Below, piece after piece: positions 43,315-52,045 of a DNA stretch of 64,000 bases. The translations under genes and the position numbers were made by a program. The DNA comes from an uncultured Collinsella sp. (GTDB lineage: Bacteria > Actinomycetota > Coriobacteriia > Coriobacteriales > Coriobacteriaceae): contig UQMV01000009.1 in NCBI GenBank assembly GCA_900542315.1, positions 1 through 64,000 of the forward strand. Reading direction: 5' to 3'. Below the pieces are notes generated by a model. That model was not told the origin of the DNA. It saw only the letters and a program-made list of their open reading frames with translations, and did not search any database. Position 1 is the first letter of the stretch. Each line of letters begins with the position of its first letter.

Positions 43315-44742
43315 TTGAACAAATACAAGAGCCTTGCGCAGAACATAGTCCTTTTCGCTGTCAACTCCGTTGCGACGAAGCTTATAGCCTTCGTGCTTGT
43401 TCCGCTCTACACTTACTACCTGAGCGAGGGCGAGTACGGAATCACCGACATGTCGCTGACGGTCATCACGCTTATGGTGCCCCTCGCGACGCTTTCGATT
43501 TCTGATGCGGTGCTGCGGTTCGTCATCGATGACTCGAAGAACACCGACCGCTACGTGACTGCGGGGCTGGCGATTGTCCTCGTGAGTTTCGCAATCGTCA
43601 CCGTCATGCTTCCACTGCTCGATCTTGGCATCTTCGGGGGGCTTGGCGATTACAAGCTCTGGTTCTTGGCGGCCTATGCGAGCAATGCCATGCTGACGTA
43701 CCAAAGCAACGTCGCGCGGGCGCTCGACCAGGTGCGCATCATTCCCTTTGCCGCTGGGATTTCCTCGCTGGCAACCCTTATCGGCGCCTTTGTGTTCATC
43801 GCGCAGCTGAGGCTGGGTGTCGAGGGGTATTTCATCGCGACGATACTCGGGGGTGTCTGCGGGTCGTTGGTATACGAGGCTCTTGGCAAACACCGCGACC
43901 ATTTGCTGCATGTTGGGATGAGCGACCTTCGCGCCGACCTGAAGAAGATGATGTCCTACGCGATTCCTCTGACACCCAACACGCTCTTTTGGTGGGTAAA
44001 CAATAGCATCAGTAGGTTTTTCGTGACGGGGTTTCTGGGAATTGCCTCGAACGGGCTGTACGCTGCGGCAAGCAAGATTCCAAATCTGTTGAACGCCGTG
44101 TTTCAGATCTTTCAGCAGGCATGGCAGATCTCGGCATATCAGGAGTTCAAAAAAGAGGGGGTCGGAGACTTCTTCACGACGGTCTTTTCGGCACTCCAGT
44201 TCATCATGTTCTCCTGTGCCGCTCTGCTCGCTGCGGTCACTCCACTCCTCGCCTCGTTGCTTCTGCAAAGTAGCTTCTATTCCGCGTGGAGGTACATCCC
44301 GCTTCTCCTGGTCGCCTTCTTCTTCAACACGATTTTCTCTTTCTACGGAACTATTTACTCCGCTAGCATGGATACAAAAAGGCTGTTCGTTACGACGATG
44401 ATCGGTGCGGTCGCGACCATGGCGGGTTGCTGGGCTCTGGTTCCGACGCTCGGCCTTCTAGGAGCCTGCATAGCCGATGTGGTCAGCAACTTTCTCGTAA
44501 TGCTGTCGAGGATGCGCGGGGCCGCCCGCGCTGTCGATGTGCGCACTAATTGGTTGGTGTTTTACGCCTGCGTGGCCCTCTTGATCTTTCAGGCGGTCTT
44601 GGCAGCGTTGAATGTGGAGAACTACACCTTTTTGGCCGGCGCATGCGCGCTCGCGGTCGTCGCGCTTCAGGCCGCCCAAGCCAAAAGCGAGATACGTGCC
44701 TTGTTGAAGCTACTCAGAAGAAGAAAAGGCGTCAAGCATTAG
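43315..44742 (+). CDS. Polysaccharide flippase (Wzx-like, MATE/MVF superfamily)
   Basis: A 475-residue membrane protein with about 12-14 spans. Its N-terminus NKYKSLAQNIVLFAVNSVATKLIAF and the stretch VPLYTYYLSEGEYGITDM are typical of O-antigen flippases. It moves lipid-linked repeat units to the outer face. The start is placed at TTG 43315 because GGAGACGGG precedes it and the family begins NKYK; TTG 43303 is an alternative. It lies 20 bp after the FrhB-like gene. Confidence 0.92.
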   Translation: MNKYKSLAQNIVLFAVNSVATKLIAFVLVPLYTYYLSEGEYGITDMSLTVITLMVPLATLSISDAVLRFVIDDSKNTDRYVTAGLAIVLVSFAIVTVMLPLLDLGIFGGLGDYKLWFLAAYASNAMLTYQSNVARALDQVRIIPFAAGISSLATLIGAFVFIAQLRLGVEGYFIATILGGVCGSLVYEALGKHRDHLLHVGMSDLRADLKKMMSYAIPLTPNTLFWWVNNSISRFFVTGFLGIASNGLYAAASKIPNLLNAVFQIFQQAWQISAYQEFKKEGVGDFFTTVFSALQFIMFSCAALLAAVTPLLASLLLQSSFYSAWRYIPLLLVAFFFNTIFSFYGTIYSASMDTKRLFVTTMIGAVATMAGCWALVPTLGLLGACIADVVSNFLVMLSRMRGAARAVDVRTNWLVFYACVALLIFQAVLAALNVENYTFLAGACALAVVALQAAQAKSEIRALLKLLRRRKGVKH

Positions 44743-44785
44743 CGGGCGCTGTAAGTGCAGTATTGAGCCAAAGGAGACATGTACC

Positions 44786-45427
44786 ATGAACGCTAAGGCG
44801 TTGGCAATAAAACTGAAGTACAAATGGCGCGGTTCCGTTGAGTGGCAGATGACGTCGAGCGAGCTGCGTGCCTATGCGAAGAGTCTGCACGGCGTCGACG
44901 TCGACCTCCATACGTACGGCTCCTGCTTCGATGACGCGTTCAACGGCGGAGGGGGGTCTATCCTCGTCGGCCGATACTGCTCCTTCGCCGGGAACGTCCG
45001 CTACTTTGGAGCGAACCACCCGACGGAGCGGGCCGTCATGTCGCCCTTGCTCTACAACCCCACATTCACTGGGGTGTCGGATTACGACGTTGAGCGGAGC
45101 GGGCTCGTGATCGGTAACGATGTCTGGGTCGGCTATGGCTCAATCATTACTTCGGGTTGCAATCGCATAGGCAACGGCGCAGTGATAGGCGCGGGCAGCA
45201 TCGTGACTCACGATGTGGAGCCTTACTCGATCGTGACGGGCGCGCCCGCGAGGGAGCGGCGGAAGCGCTTCGACGGCGAGACGATCGCCGCGCTTGAGGA
45301 TTCTCGCTGGTGGGAGCTGGAGCCCGGCGAGCTCATGATGCTGGTTGAGGACGCGTACGAGCCCCGGAGGTTCGCCGAGAAGGCTCTGCAGATGCGTGTG
45401 CAGGGTGAAGCGGGGAGGGTTAGCTAG
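44786..45427 (+). CDS. CatB/Vat-type acetyltransferase (left-handed beta helix)
   Basis: A 213-residue hexapeptide-repeat acyltransferase. Repeats begin at SILVGRYCSFAGNVRYFGANHPTE (catalytic His in NHPTE) and continue through SGLVIGNDVWVGYGSIITSGCNRIGNGAVIGAGSIVTHDVEPYSIVTGAPAR. Enzymes of this shape acetylate sugars in surface glycans, among other targets. GGAGACATGTACC precedes the ATG. It is the last intact gene before the decayed epimerase remnant. Confidence 0.9.
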   Translation: MNAKALAIKLKYKWRGSVEWQMTSSELRAYAKSLHGVDVDLHTYGSCFDDAFNGGGGSILVGRYCSFAGNVRYFGANHPTERAVMSPLLYNPTFTGVSDYDVERSGLVIGNDVWVGYGSIITSGCNRIGNGAVIGAGSIVTHDVEPYSIVTGAPARERRKRFDGETIAALEDSRWWELEPGELMMLVEDAYEPRRFAEKALQMRVQGEAGRVS

Positions 45428-45441
45428 CCGCAAAGACCGAT

Positions 45442-45805
45442 GGTGCGGGAAGGAGGCTGTCGTACGGCAGTGCTCGCATGCTTCTACCTGCAGATTCCCG
45501 TCGGACACGTTGAGGCGGAACTCCGTATGCGCAACCCGTACAGCCCCTGGCCTTAGGAGTTCAGCCGGCAGACTGTGTACGTGCTGGCTAACTGGTACTT
45601 CACAGCCACGGAGGCGAGCCGCCGGAACCTGCTCGAATTCAGCGTCGACGCGCTGCGTACGACGGTGCGCAAGGGCTACTCCCAGCCGCGAGCTCGACTG
45701 GGCTACCGGGAGCCGCCTCATCCTCATTACGGCGTACCGCCGCGAGAACCTTAGCGAGCCCATACACCGTTTGTTCCGAGCCATTTTATCGCTCGATATA
45801 AAACA
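45442..45805 (+). pseudogene. wecB: Decayed UDP-N-acetylglucosamine 2-epimerase gene
   Basis: Two frames together spell the middle of WecB. The first gives LACFYLQIPVGHVEAELRMR, NPYSPWP, stop, EFSRQTVY (TAG at about 45554, where the family has Glu), then an apparent deletion before DALRTTVRKGYSQP. From 45690 another frame gives ELDWATGSRLILITAYRREN and EPIHRLFRAI. Both ends of the roughly 370-residue enzyme are missing. This points to a lost ManNAc-type sugar pathway from an earlier version of the locus. Confidence 0.85.
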
Positions 45806-45831
45806 TATTTCGATTGTAAAGGAGAGATTAA

Positions 45832-46731
45832 ATGAAAGGTATTATCCTCGCCGGCGGGTCCGGCACGCGCTTGTACCCGCTCACGCTCGTGACCTCCAAG
45901 CAGCTGCTGCCGGTCTACGACAAGCCCATGATCTACTACCCGCTGTCCACCCTCATGCTCGCGGGCATCCGCGACATCCTGGTCATCTCCACGCCGGCGG
46001 ACCTGCCCAACTTCCAGCGCCTGCTGGGCGACGGCTCCCGCTTCGGCGTGAACCTCTCCTACGCCGAGCAGCCCTCGCCGGACGGCCTGGCGCAGGCCTT
46101 CACCATCGGCGAGGAGTTCATCGGCGGCGAGCCCTGCGCACTGGTGCTGGGCGACAACATCTTCTACGGCAACGGCCTGTCGCGCCACCTGACGCGCGCC
46201 GTCCAGAACGCCGAGTCGGGCCGAGCCACGGTCTTCGGCTACCACGTGGACGACCCCGAGCGCTTCGGCGTCGTGGAGTTCGACCGCGAGGGGAGGGCCG
46301 TCTCCATCGAGGAGAAGCCCGCCGAGCCCAAGAGCTCCTACGCCGTCACCGGCCTGTACTTCTACCCGGGCGACGTGGCATCCCGCGCCGCCGAGGTAGA
46401 GCCCTCCGCACGCGGCGAGCTCGAGATCACCACGCTCAACCAGATGTACCTGGAGGACGGCCTGCTCTCGGTGGTGACGCTCGGCCGCGGCTACGCGTGG
46501 CTGGACACCGGCACCATGGAGTCGCTCCACGAGGCGGCGGAGTTCGTCCGCGCCGTCGAGCACTCCCAGGACCTGCCGGTCTCGGTGCCCGAGGAGATCG
46601 CCTGGGAGAACGGCTGGATCGACACGGCGCGGCTGGAGGAGGCGGCCGCGGCCTACGGCAAGTCGGTCTACGGCCAGCACCTGAAGAAGGTCGCCGCCGG
46701 CGAGATCGTCAACAGCCCGCGCGAGTACTAG
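45832..46731 (+). CDS. rfbA: Glucose-1-phosphate thymidylyltransferase
   Basis: A 299-residue RmlA making dTDP-glucose, the first step to dTDP-L-rhamnose. It has MKGIILAGGSGTRLYPLT, KQLLPVYDKPMIYYPL, LVLGDNIFYG, VEFDREGRAVSIEEKP and YAWLDTGTMESLHEA. AAAGGAGAGATTAA precedes the ATG. Codons end almost only in C or G, unlike the AT-rich genes on either side. It is separated from rfbB by a terminator and a two-gene insertion. Confidence 0.97.
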   Translation: MKGIILAGGSGTRLYPLTLVTSKQLLPVYDKPMIYYPLSTLMLAGIRDILVISTPADLPNFQRLLGDGSRFGVNLSYAEQPSPDGLAQAFTIGEEFIGGEPCALVLGDNIFYGNGLSRHLTRAVQNAESGRATVFGYHVDDPERFGVVEFDREGRAVSIEEKPAEPKSSYAVTGLYFYPGDVASRAAEVEPSARGELEITTLNQMYLEDGLLSVVTLGRGYAWLDTGTMESLHEAAEFVRAVEHSQDLPVSVPEEIAWENGWIDTARLEEAAAAYGKSVYGQHLKKVAAGEIVNSPREY

Positions 46732-46750
46732 CGCAAGCTTGTTTTCTTTT

Positions 46751-46780
46751 AGGGGTCACCGTTTATCTGGTGGCCCCTTT
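46751..46780 (+). terminator. Terminator after rfbA
   Basis: A 10-bp stem AGGGGTCACC/GGTGGCCCCT (one G-U) with an 8-base loop is followed by TTTCG, 20 bp past the rfbA stop. It would need readthrough for rfbB to share this transcript. Confidence 0.65.
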
Positions 46781-46826
46781 CGTTATGATTACGTTGACCA
46801 TAAAGACAATATGATTGGGAGTGGAT

Positions 46827-47264
46827 GTGTTAAGCGTCTACTTTGGCGATATGCCAGAAGCGATTTACAACACAGCGACATATTTCAAAAACTCTTACCG
46901 GTCTTCTTGGATTACGGATCCCTATGCAGTCTCGATAATTAAAGATGTTGATCGATCGGATGTTGTTTCCGAAAACGTCATCGAAAGCCCTGTGCTTGGA
47001 TCCATCTCCCCACTCCAGCTTTCTGGTGGCGTGAAAACGCTGCTGCTTATGAGATTTGATCGTAAGCATATTTTTAACGCTTCTACCTGTGGTGACAACT
47101 GTGCCAAGTGGATTCTCGACATGGCGAAAGACCGCAAGCTCGTTGTGAATCTCTATCATGTGATGGACTTTGGTCGCGAGGATTTTAAAATTAAAGTCGT
47201 GAATAGCGGCCGAATCGTTCACAACATGGCCGATTTGATTCACGAGTCGATTCCGTATCTGTAG
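46827..47264 (+). CDS. DUF4869 family protein
   Basis: A 145-residue protein of unknown function. MLSVYFGDMPEAIYNTATYFKN, PVLGSISPLQLSGGVKTLLLM and FNASTCGDNCAKWILDMA match my memory of DUF4869. I chose GTG at 46827 because GGGAGTGGAT sits just before it and the family starts at this point; TTG 46815 is less likely. It is directly upstream of a P-loop protein and the pair appears to be one unit. Codon use is AT-richer than in rfbA and rfbB on either side, so it looks inserted. No membrane segment or signal peptide is seen. Confidence 0.8.
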   Translation: MLSVYFGDMPEAIYNTATYFKNSYRSSWITDPYAVSIIKDVDRSDVVSENVIESPVLGSISPLQLSGGVKTLLLMRFDRKHIFNASTCGDNCAKWILDMAKDRKLVVNLYHVMDFGREDFKIKVVNSGRIVHNMADLIHESIPYL

Positions 47265-47273
47265 GTGCTGCTT

Positions 47274-48248
47274 ATGAACGGTTCGCATCTCGTTAAGATT
47301 TCCCGCCGCAGGGGAACCAAGTACACATTTACCATTAAACGGAACATTACTATTGTGCGTGGGGATAGTGGCACGGGTAAGACGACACTGTTTGACATGG
47401 TCGCAGACTACATGCGAACGGGCGAGCAGTCGGGTGTTTCCTTGCAATGCGATTGTCCCTGTGTCGCCCTGACCGATTATGATTGGCGAAACCAGCTTTC
47501 GTCCGTTCATGACTCGATTGTATTTGTCGATGAGGGCTTAAAAGAGATCCATTCTGATGAGTTTGCCCATCATGTGCTGTATTCCTCGAATTATTTCGTG
47601 CTGATCTCAAGGGCTGATTTCCCCAATCTTCCGTATAGCGTGGATGAGATTTACAAGATTAAGACGAGCGGAAAATACCATTCTTTCGTCCCTGTTTATC
47701 AAGATCGCGGGAATCATCGTTATGCTATTTCCCGGTCGGCGCCAAAACAGGACTTTTCTATCCTTCTATGCGAGGACAGTAAGTCTGGTTTCCAGTTCTT
47801 TGAACGGCATTTCGCTGACAGTGAGCTTACCTGCGCTTCGGCCATGACGAACAGCGCGATTTTGGGCTGGTTGGATCAGCATTTCGACGATCGCGTGTTT
47901 GTTGTCGCGGACGGAGCGGCATTTGGGTGCTATGCGGACCGCGTCCTTAAGCTGCAAGACATTCACCGCGATACTGTTACGGTTTGTCTTCCCGAGTCAT
48001 TCGAGTGGCTTCTGCTGAGCTCCGGCGTAATTTCAGGGTTAGATGTTAAGGCGGTTTTGGAAACCCCAGAAGCCTTTATAAACAGTGAGAAGTTTAAAAG
48101 CTGGGAGGACTTCTTCTATAAGTACTTACGCGATAAAACTGGGAATTCGGTCTTCCGTTACGACAAAGACTGCATTCCGGAGGCGTTTTGTAGGGGAAGT
48201 AATTCTGCGAAGGTTATGGCTCTTATCGCATGCCGAAATGTCCGATAG
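47274..48248 (+). CDS. P-loop NTPase with possible TOPRIM-like C-terminal domain, partner of the DUF4869 protein
   Basis: A 324-residue protein of unknown function. Walker A is RGDSGTGKTTL near residue 30-40. A Walker B-like DSIVFVDEG follows near 83-92, then FVLISRADFPNLPYSVDEIYKI. The C-terminal half has ILLCEDSKSGFQFFERHF and VFVVADGAAFGC; an acidic Glu after beta strand 1 and a later Asp after a hydrophobic strand recall TOPRIM domains, but this is weak. ABC signature and DxD motifs are not evident. The start at ATG 47274 is likely; GTG 47265 directly after the DUF4869 stop is possible. Similar proteins are sometimes mislabelled translation initiation factor 2. Confidence 0.7.
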   Translation: MNGSHLVKISRRRGTKYTFTIKRNITIVRGDSGTGKTTLFDMVADYMRTGEQSGVSLQCDCPCVALTDYDWRNQLSSVHDSIVFVDEGLKEIHSDEFAHHVLYSSNYFVLISRADFPNLPYSVDEIYKIKTSGKYHSFVPVYQDRGNHRYAISRSAPKQDFSILLCEDSKSGFQFFERHFADSELTCASAMTNSAILGWLDQHFDDRVFVVADGAAFGCYADRVLKLQDIHRDTVTVCLPESFEWLLLSSGVISGLDVKAVLETPEAFINSEKFKSWEDFFYKYLRDKTGNSVFRYDKDCIPEAFCRGSNSAKVMALIACRNVR

Positions 48249-48323
48249 TTTTGTTGAATAGTGTCGCGGCGTCACTTCCTGCGGCATACTAAAGAAGCTG
48301 TACATGCTTCAGATTGGATTTTC

Positions 48324-49343
48324 ATGTCTGAGATTTTCGAACCCAAGAATATCATCGTCACTGGCGGCTGCGGCTTCATCGGCAGCAACTTCGTGCACTA
48401 CGTCGTGAACAACCACCCGGGCGTCCACGTCACCGTCCTGGACAAGCTGACCTACGCCGGCAACCCCGAGAACATCGCCGGGCTGCCGTCGGACCGCGTG
48501 CAGCTCGTCGTGGGCGACATCTGCGACGCGGAGCTGCTGGACAGGATCGTCCCCGGCCACGACGCCATCGTGCACTACGCCGCCGAGAGCCACAACGACA
48601 ACTCCATCGCGGACCCGGAGCCGTTCCTGCGCACCAACGTCGAGGGCACCTTCCGCCTGCTGGAGGCCGTCCGCAAGCACGGCGTCCGCTACCACCACGT
48701 CTCCACCGACGAGGTCTACGGCGACCTGGCGCTCGACGACCCCGCCAAGTTCACCGAGGAGACGCCCTACCGCCCGAGCTCGCCGTACAGCTCGACCAAG
48801 GCGTCCTCCGACATGCTCGTGCGCGCCTGGACCCGCACCTACGGCCTTCGCACCACGATCTCCAACTGCTCCAACAACTACGGCCCCTACCAGCACGTGG
48901 AGAAGTTCATCCCCAGGCAGATCACCAACATCATCGACGGCGTGCGCCCCAAGCTCTACGGCCGCGGCGAGAACGTCCGCGACTGGATCCACACCGAGGA
49001 CCACTCCTCTGCCGTCTGGGACATCCTCACCAAGGGCCGGATGGGGGAGACCTACCTCATCGGCGCAAATGGCGAGAAGAACAACATCACCGTCCTGCGC
49101 ATGATCCTCGAGGCGATGGGAAAGGACCCCGAGGACTTCGACTGGGTCGCCGACCGCCCCGGCCACGACCGCCGCTACGCCATCGACTCCACCAAGCTCC
49201 AGCGCGAGCTCGGCTGGAGGCCGGCCCACACCGACTTCGCCGAGGGCCTCAGGGCCACCATCGACTGGTACGTGGAGAACGAGTCCTGGTGGCGCCCGGC
49301 CAAGAAGGCCACCGAGGCCCGCTACCGCGCGCAGGGGCAGTAA
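48324..49343 (+). CDS. rfbB: dTDP-glucose 4,6-dehydratase
   Basis: A 339-residue short-chain dehydrogenase (RmlB), second step to dTDP-rhamnose. NAD motif VTGGCGFIGSNFVHY, HYAAESHNDNSI, STDEVYGDL, and the catalytic YSSTK in RPSSPYSSTKASSD are all present, as is NCSNNYGPYQ. I start at ATG 48324, in line with the family N-terminus; the ribosome site is weak (GGATTTTC). It is G/C-ending in codon use like rfbA, and is followed after 13 bp by the rfbCD fusion. Confidence 0.97.
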   Translation: MSEIFEPKNIIVTGGCGFIGSNFVHYVVNNHPGVHVTVLDKLTYAGNPENIAGLPSDRVQLVVGDICDAELLDRIVPGHDAIVHYAAESHNDNSIADPEPFLRTNVEGTFRLLEAVRKHGVRYHHVSTDEVYGDLALDDPAKFTEETPYRPSSPYSSTKASSDMLVRAWTRTYGLRTTISNCSNNYGPYQHVEKFIPRQITNIIDGVRPKLYGRGENVRDWIHTEDHSSAVWDILTKGRMGETYLIGANGEKNNITVLRMILEAMGKDPEDFDWVADRPGHDRRYAIDSTKLQRELGWRPAHTDFAEGLRATIDWYVENESWWRPAKKATEARYRAQGQ

Positions 49344-49356
49344 GGAGAGCAGAGAC

Positions 49357-50811
49357 ATGGCAGACATCGAGTTCGAGAAGGACCTCTCCGTCACCGAGAC
49401 CGGCATCGGGGGCCTGAAGGTCGTCGACCTGGCCGTCCACGGCGACTCGCGCGGCTGGTTCAAGGAGAACTGGCAGCGCGCCAAGATGTGCGCGCTCGGC
49501 ATCCCCGACCTCCGCATCGTCCAGAACAACATCTCCTACAACGACAGGAGGGGCGTCACCCGCGGCATCCACGCCGAGCCCTGGGACAAGTTCATCTCCG
49601 TGGCGCGCGGCAGCGTCTTCGGCGCCTGGGTGGACCTGCGCGAGGGCAGCGAGACCTACGGGAAGGTGTTCACCTGCACGCTCGACCCGTCCAAGGCCAT
49701 CTACGTCCCGCGCGGCGTGGGCAACTCCTTCCAGGCCCTTGAGGACGGCACCGCCTACACCTACCTGGTGGACGCCCACTGGTCGCCGGAGCTCAAGAGG
49801 ACCTACACCTTCGTGAACCTCGCCGACCCCGAGCTCGCCATCGAGTGGCCCATCCCGCTTGACGAGGCTACCGTGTCCGAGGCCGACCTCAACCACCCGA
49901 TGCTGGCCGACGTCGCGCCCATGGCGCCCAAACGCACCCTGGTCACCGGCTGCAACGGCCAGCTGGGCCATGCGGTCCGCGCGCTCGCCGAGGAGCGCGG
50001 CGTCGCCAAGGATTTCGACTTCTGCGACATCGACACCTTCGATATGTCAGACCCGGACGCCTACACACAGTACGACTGGTCGCTCTACGGCACCGTGATC
50101 AACTGCGGCGCCTACACCGCCGTGGATAGGGCGGAGACCGCCGAGGGCCGCGCGACCGCCTGGAAGGCCAACGCGACCGGCCCCGCCCTCCTCGCCCGCA
50201 CATGCTCTGATCACGGGATCACCCTCGTCCACGTGTCCAGCGACTACGTCTTCGACGGCACCGCCGAGGTGCATGACGAGGACGAGCCCCTCAGCCCGCT
50301 GTCCGTCTACGGCCAGACCAAGGCCGCCGGCGACATCGCCGTGGCCGGGTGCCCGCGCCACTACATCATGCGCTCCAGCTGGGTCATCGGCGAGGGCCGC
50401 AACTTCGTCAAGACGATGAAGGGCCTGTCCGACCGCGTCGCCGACCCCGAGGACGGGCTCGAGCAGGTCACGGTCGTTGACGACCAGCTGGGCCGCCTGA
50501 CCTTCACGCGCGACATGGCCGAGGCCATCTTCCACGTGCTGGGGACGCACGCCCCCTACGGCACCTACGACTGCACCGGCTCCGGCACCGTCAAGTCCTG
50601 GGCCGATATCGCCCGCGCCGTCTTCGAGGCCGCCAACGGCAACGGGGACAGGGTCGTGCCGGTATCGACCGCCGACTACTACGCGAGCGCCGAGGGCCCC
50701 GTCGCCCCGCGCCCGGTCCACTCCGCGCTCGACCTGTCCAAGCTCGAGGCTGCCGGCTTCCACATGCCCGACTGGGAGGAAGAGCTGGGGGAGTACATCA
50801 AGACGCTCTAG
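49357..50811 (+). CDS. rfbCD: Fused dTDP-4-dehydrorhamnose 3,5-epimerase / dTDP-4-dehydrorhamnose reductase
   Basis: A 484-residue fusion carrying both last steps to dTDP-L-rhamnose. Residues about 1-185 are a RmlC cupin (SRGWFKENW, QNNISYNDRRGVTRGIHAEPW, YVPRGVGNSFQAL). Residues about 190-484 are RmlD (VTGCNGQLGHAV, INCGAYTAVDRAE, HVSSDYVFDGTA, SVYGQTKAAGD). Both halves keep their key residues: the GIH histidine and the YxxxK pair. GGAGAGCAGAGAC precedes the ATG. The fusion ensures channelled or equal production. A strong terminator follows. Confidence 0.95.
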   Translation: MADIEFEKDLSVTETGIGGLKVVDLAVHGDSRGWFKENWQRAKMCALGIPDLRIVQNNISYNDRRGVTRGIHAEPWDKFISVARGSVFGAWVDLREGSETYGKVFTCTLDPSKAIYVPRGVGNSFQALEDGTAYTYLVDAHWSPELKRTYTFVNLADPELAIEWPIPLDEATVSEADLNHPMLADVAPMAPKRTLVTGCNGQLGHAVRALAEERGVAKDFDFCDIDTFDMSDPDAYTQYDWSLYGTVINCGAYTAVDRAETAEGRATAWKANATGPALLARTCSDHGITLVHVSSDYVFDGTAEVHDEDEPLSPLSVYGQTKAAGDIAVAGCPRHYIMRSSWVIGEGRNFVKTMKGLSDRVADPEDGLEQVTVVDDQLGRLTFTRDMAEAIFHVLGTHAPYGTYDCTGSGTVKSWADIARAVFEAANGNGDRVVPVSTADYYASAEGPVAPRPVHSALDLSKLEAAGFHMPDWEEELGEYIKTL

Positions 50812-50833
50812 CCGCTATTAACTTTTCGAGAGT

Positions 50834-50863
50834 AAAAGCCGCCGTTCTTTAACGGCGGCTTTT
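50834..50863. terminator. Bidirectional terminator between rfbCD and the GT2 gene
   Basis: A 13-bp perfect stem AAAAGCCGCCGTT/AACGGCGGCTTTT with a 4-base loop has T-runs on both strands. It lies between convergent genes. Confidence 0.95.
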
Positions 50864-50913
50864 CTTGTTGGTGGCTATCTGCGCAGTGGTGCCAATAGTA
50901 TTTTGCGGAAGAT

Positions 50914-51885
50914 CTACCTCTCGCTTGGCATGGAAGTAGGGTGGCCGGGCTGGTCGTCGTAGGCGTATTTGCTGTACACGTTGACCTCCCACTGCTTTTT
51001 TTCGACCTTTGCTACAGAATCTAGGATGAAGCCGGTCGCAAGGCTCAGGCCGCACAGGAACATAAACGAGGCGGCGAGCATAGCGGTGGGGAAGCGCGGG
51101 ACGAGGCCGGTCTGGAAATATTCGACAACGATGGGCATGCCCAGGGCGAGGCCGAATACCGCGAACAGAAGCGCAACGAGGCTGAAGAACTTCAGCGGGC
51201 GGTAGTCCTTGAACAGCGTGCCGATCATCGCAACGACTTTAATGCCGTCGCTCACGGTGTTGAGTTTGGACTCGGAACCCTCGGGACGGTCGCGGTACTC
51301 GATGGGCACATCTTTGATGCGCCAGCGGTGGTCGACGGCGTGGATCGAGAGCTCGGTTTCGATCTGAAAGCCCTCGGAAAGCACTGGGAAGGTTTTAACG
51401 AACGGGCGGCTCATGGCGCGGTAGCCTGTCATGACGTCATCGAAGCTGTAGCCATAGATCCACTTGATCATGGCGCGGACCAGATTATTGCCAAAGCCGT
51501 GGAAGGCACGCTTGTTCTCCTCGGCGTAGGTGCCGTTGGAAAGGCGATCGCCTACGGTCATGTCGGCCGTGCCGTTAAGGATGGGCTCGCAGAGGGCCTT
51601 GGCCGCCTCGGCGGGGTAGGTGTCGTCTCCGTCGACCATCAGGTAGCAATCGGCGTCGATATCGCGAAACATCTGGCGGCACACGTTGCCCTTTCCCTGA
51701 CGGGGCTCAAAGCGGACTGTGGCGCCGTGCTCGGTGGCAATGCGTGAGGTATCGTCCGACGAGTTGTTGTCATAGACATAGACCGTCGCCTGCGGAAGCT
51801 CGCGGTGAAAGTCGTCGATGACTTTGCCGATCGTGAGCGCTTCGTTGTAGCAAGGGATGATGACGGCGATGGATTCAGAATTCAC
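50914..51885 (-). CDS. Glycosyltransferase family 2 (polyprenyl-phosphate GT type) with C-terminal membrane helices
   Basis: A 323-residue membrane GT. The GT-A domain has IAVIIPCYNEALTIGKVI, the DxD-like LMVDGDDTYPAEA and VMTGYRAMSRPFVK. Two C-terminal helices follow (FSLVALLFAVFGLALGMPIVV, and AMLAASFMFLCGLSLATGFIL). This form resembles enzymes that load a sugar on undecaprenyl phosphate or start rhamnan chains. The start is GTG at 51885 with AAGGAGCATTAA. It is transcribed away from wzm/wzt and towards rfbCD. Confidence 0.9.
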   Translation of the reverse strand: MNSESIAVIIPCYNEALTIGKVIDDFHRELPQATVYVYDNNSSDDTSRIATEHGATVRFEPRQGKGNVCRQMFRDIDADCYLMVDGDDTYPAEAAKALCEPILNGTADMTVGDRLSNGTYAEENKRAFHGFGNNLVRAMIKWIYGYSFDDVMTGYRAMSRPFVKTFPVLSEGFQIETELSIHAVDHRWRIKDVPIEYRDRPEGSESKLNTVSDGIKVVAMIGTLFKDYRPLKFFSLVALLFAVFGLALGMPIVVEYFQTGLVPRFPTAMLAASFMFLCGLSLATGFILDSVAKVEKKQWEVNVYSKYAYDDQPGHPTSMPSER

Positions 51886-52045
51886 TTAATGCTCCTTATA
51901 CATTCAATCCTAGAAAGTATAGCCGTTTGGGCCTGGCATCCTAAGATGTGGGTTAGTTCTCCAGTTTTGTTGCGCGAATCGTTTGCATGGCCGTCGGGTC
52001 TATACTGTTCGTTTGTCAACGATTACGAGTAAAGGAGTTGCATCC

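Noticed and set aside
45345..46814. A 489-codon Arg/Pro-rich frame over rfbA
   Set aside because: Its first part is a piece of the decayed wecB, and the rest is out of frame with rfbA, which is unmistakable.
46827..47264. A toxin-antitoxin reading for the DUF4869 gene pair
   Set aside because: Neither protein shows a toxin or DNA-binding antitoxin motif, and the sizes are unusual for such pairs.
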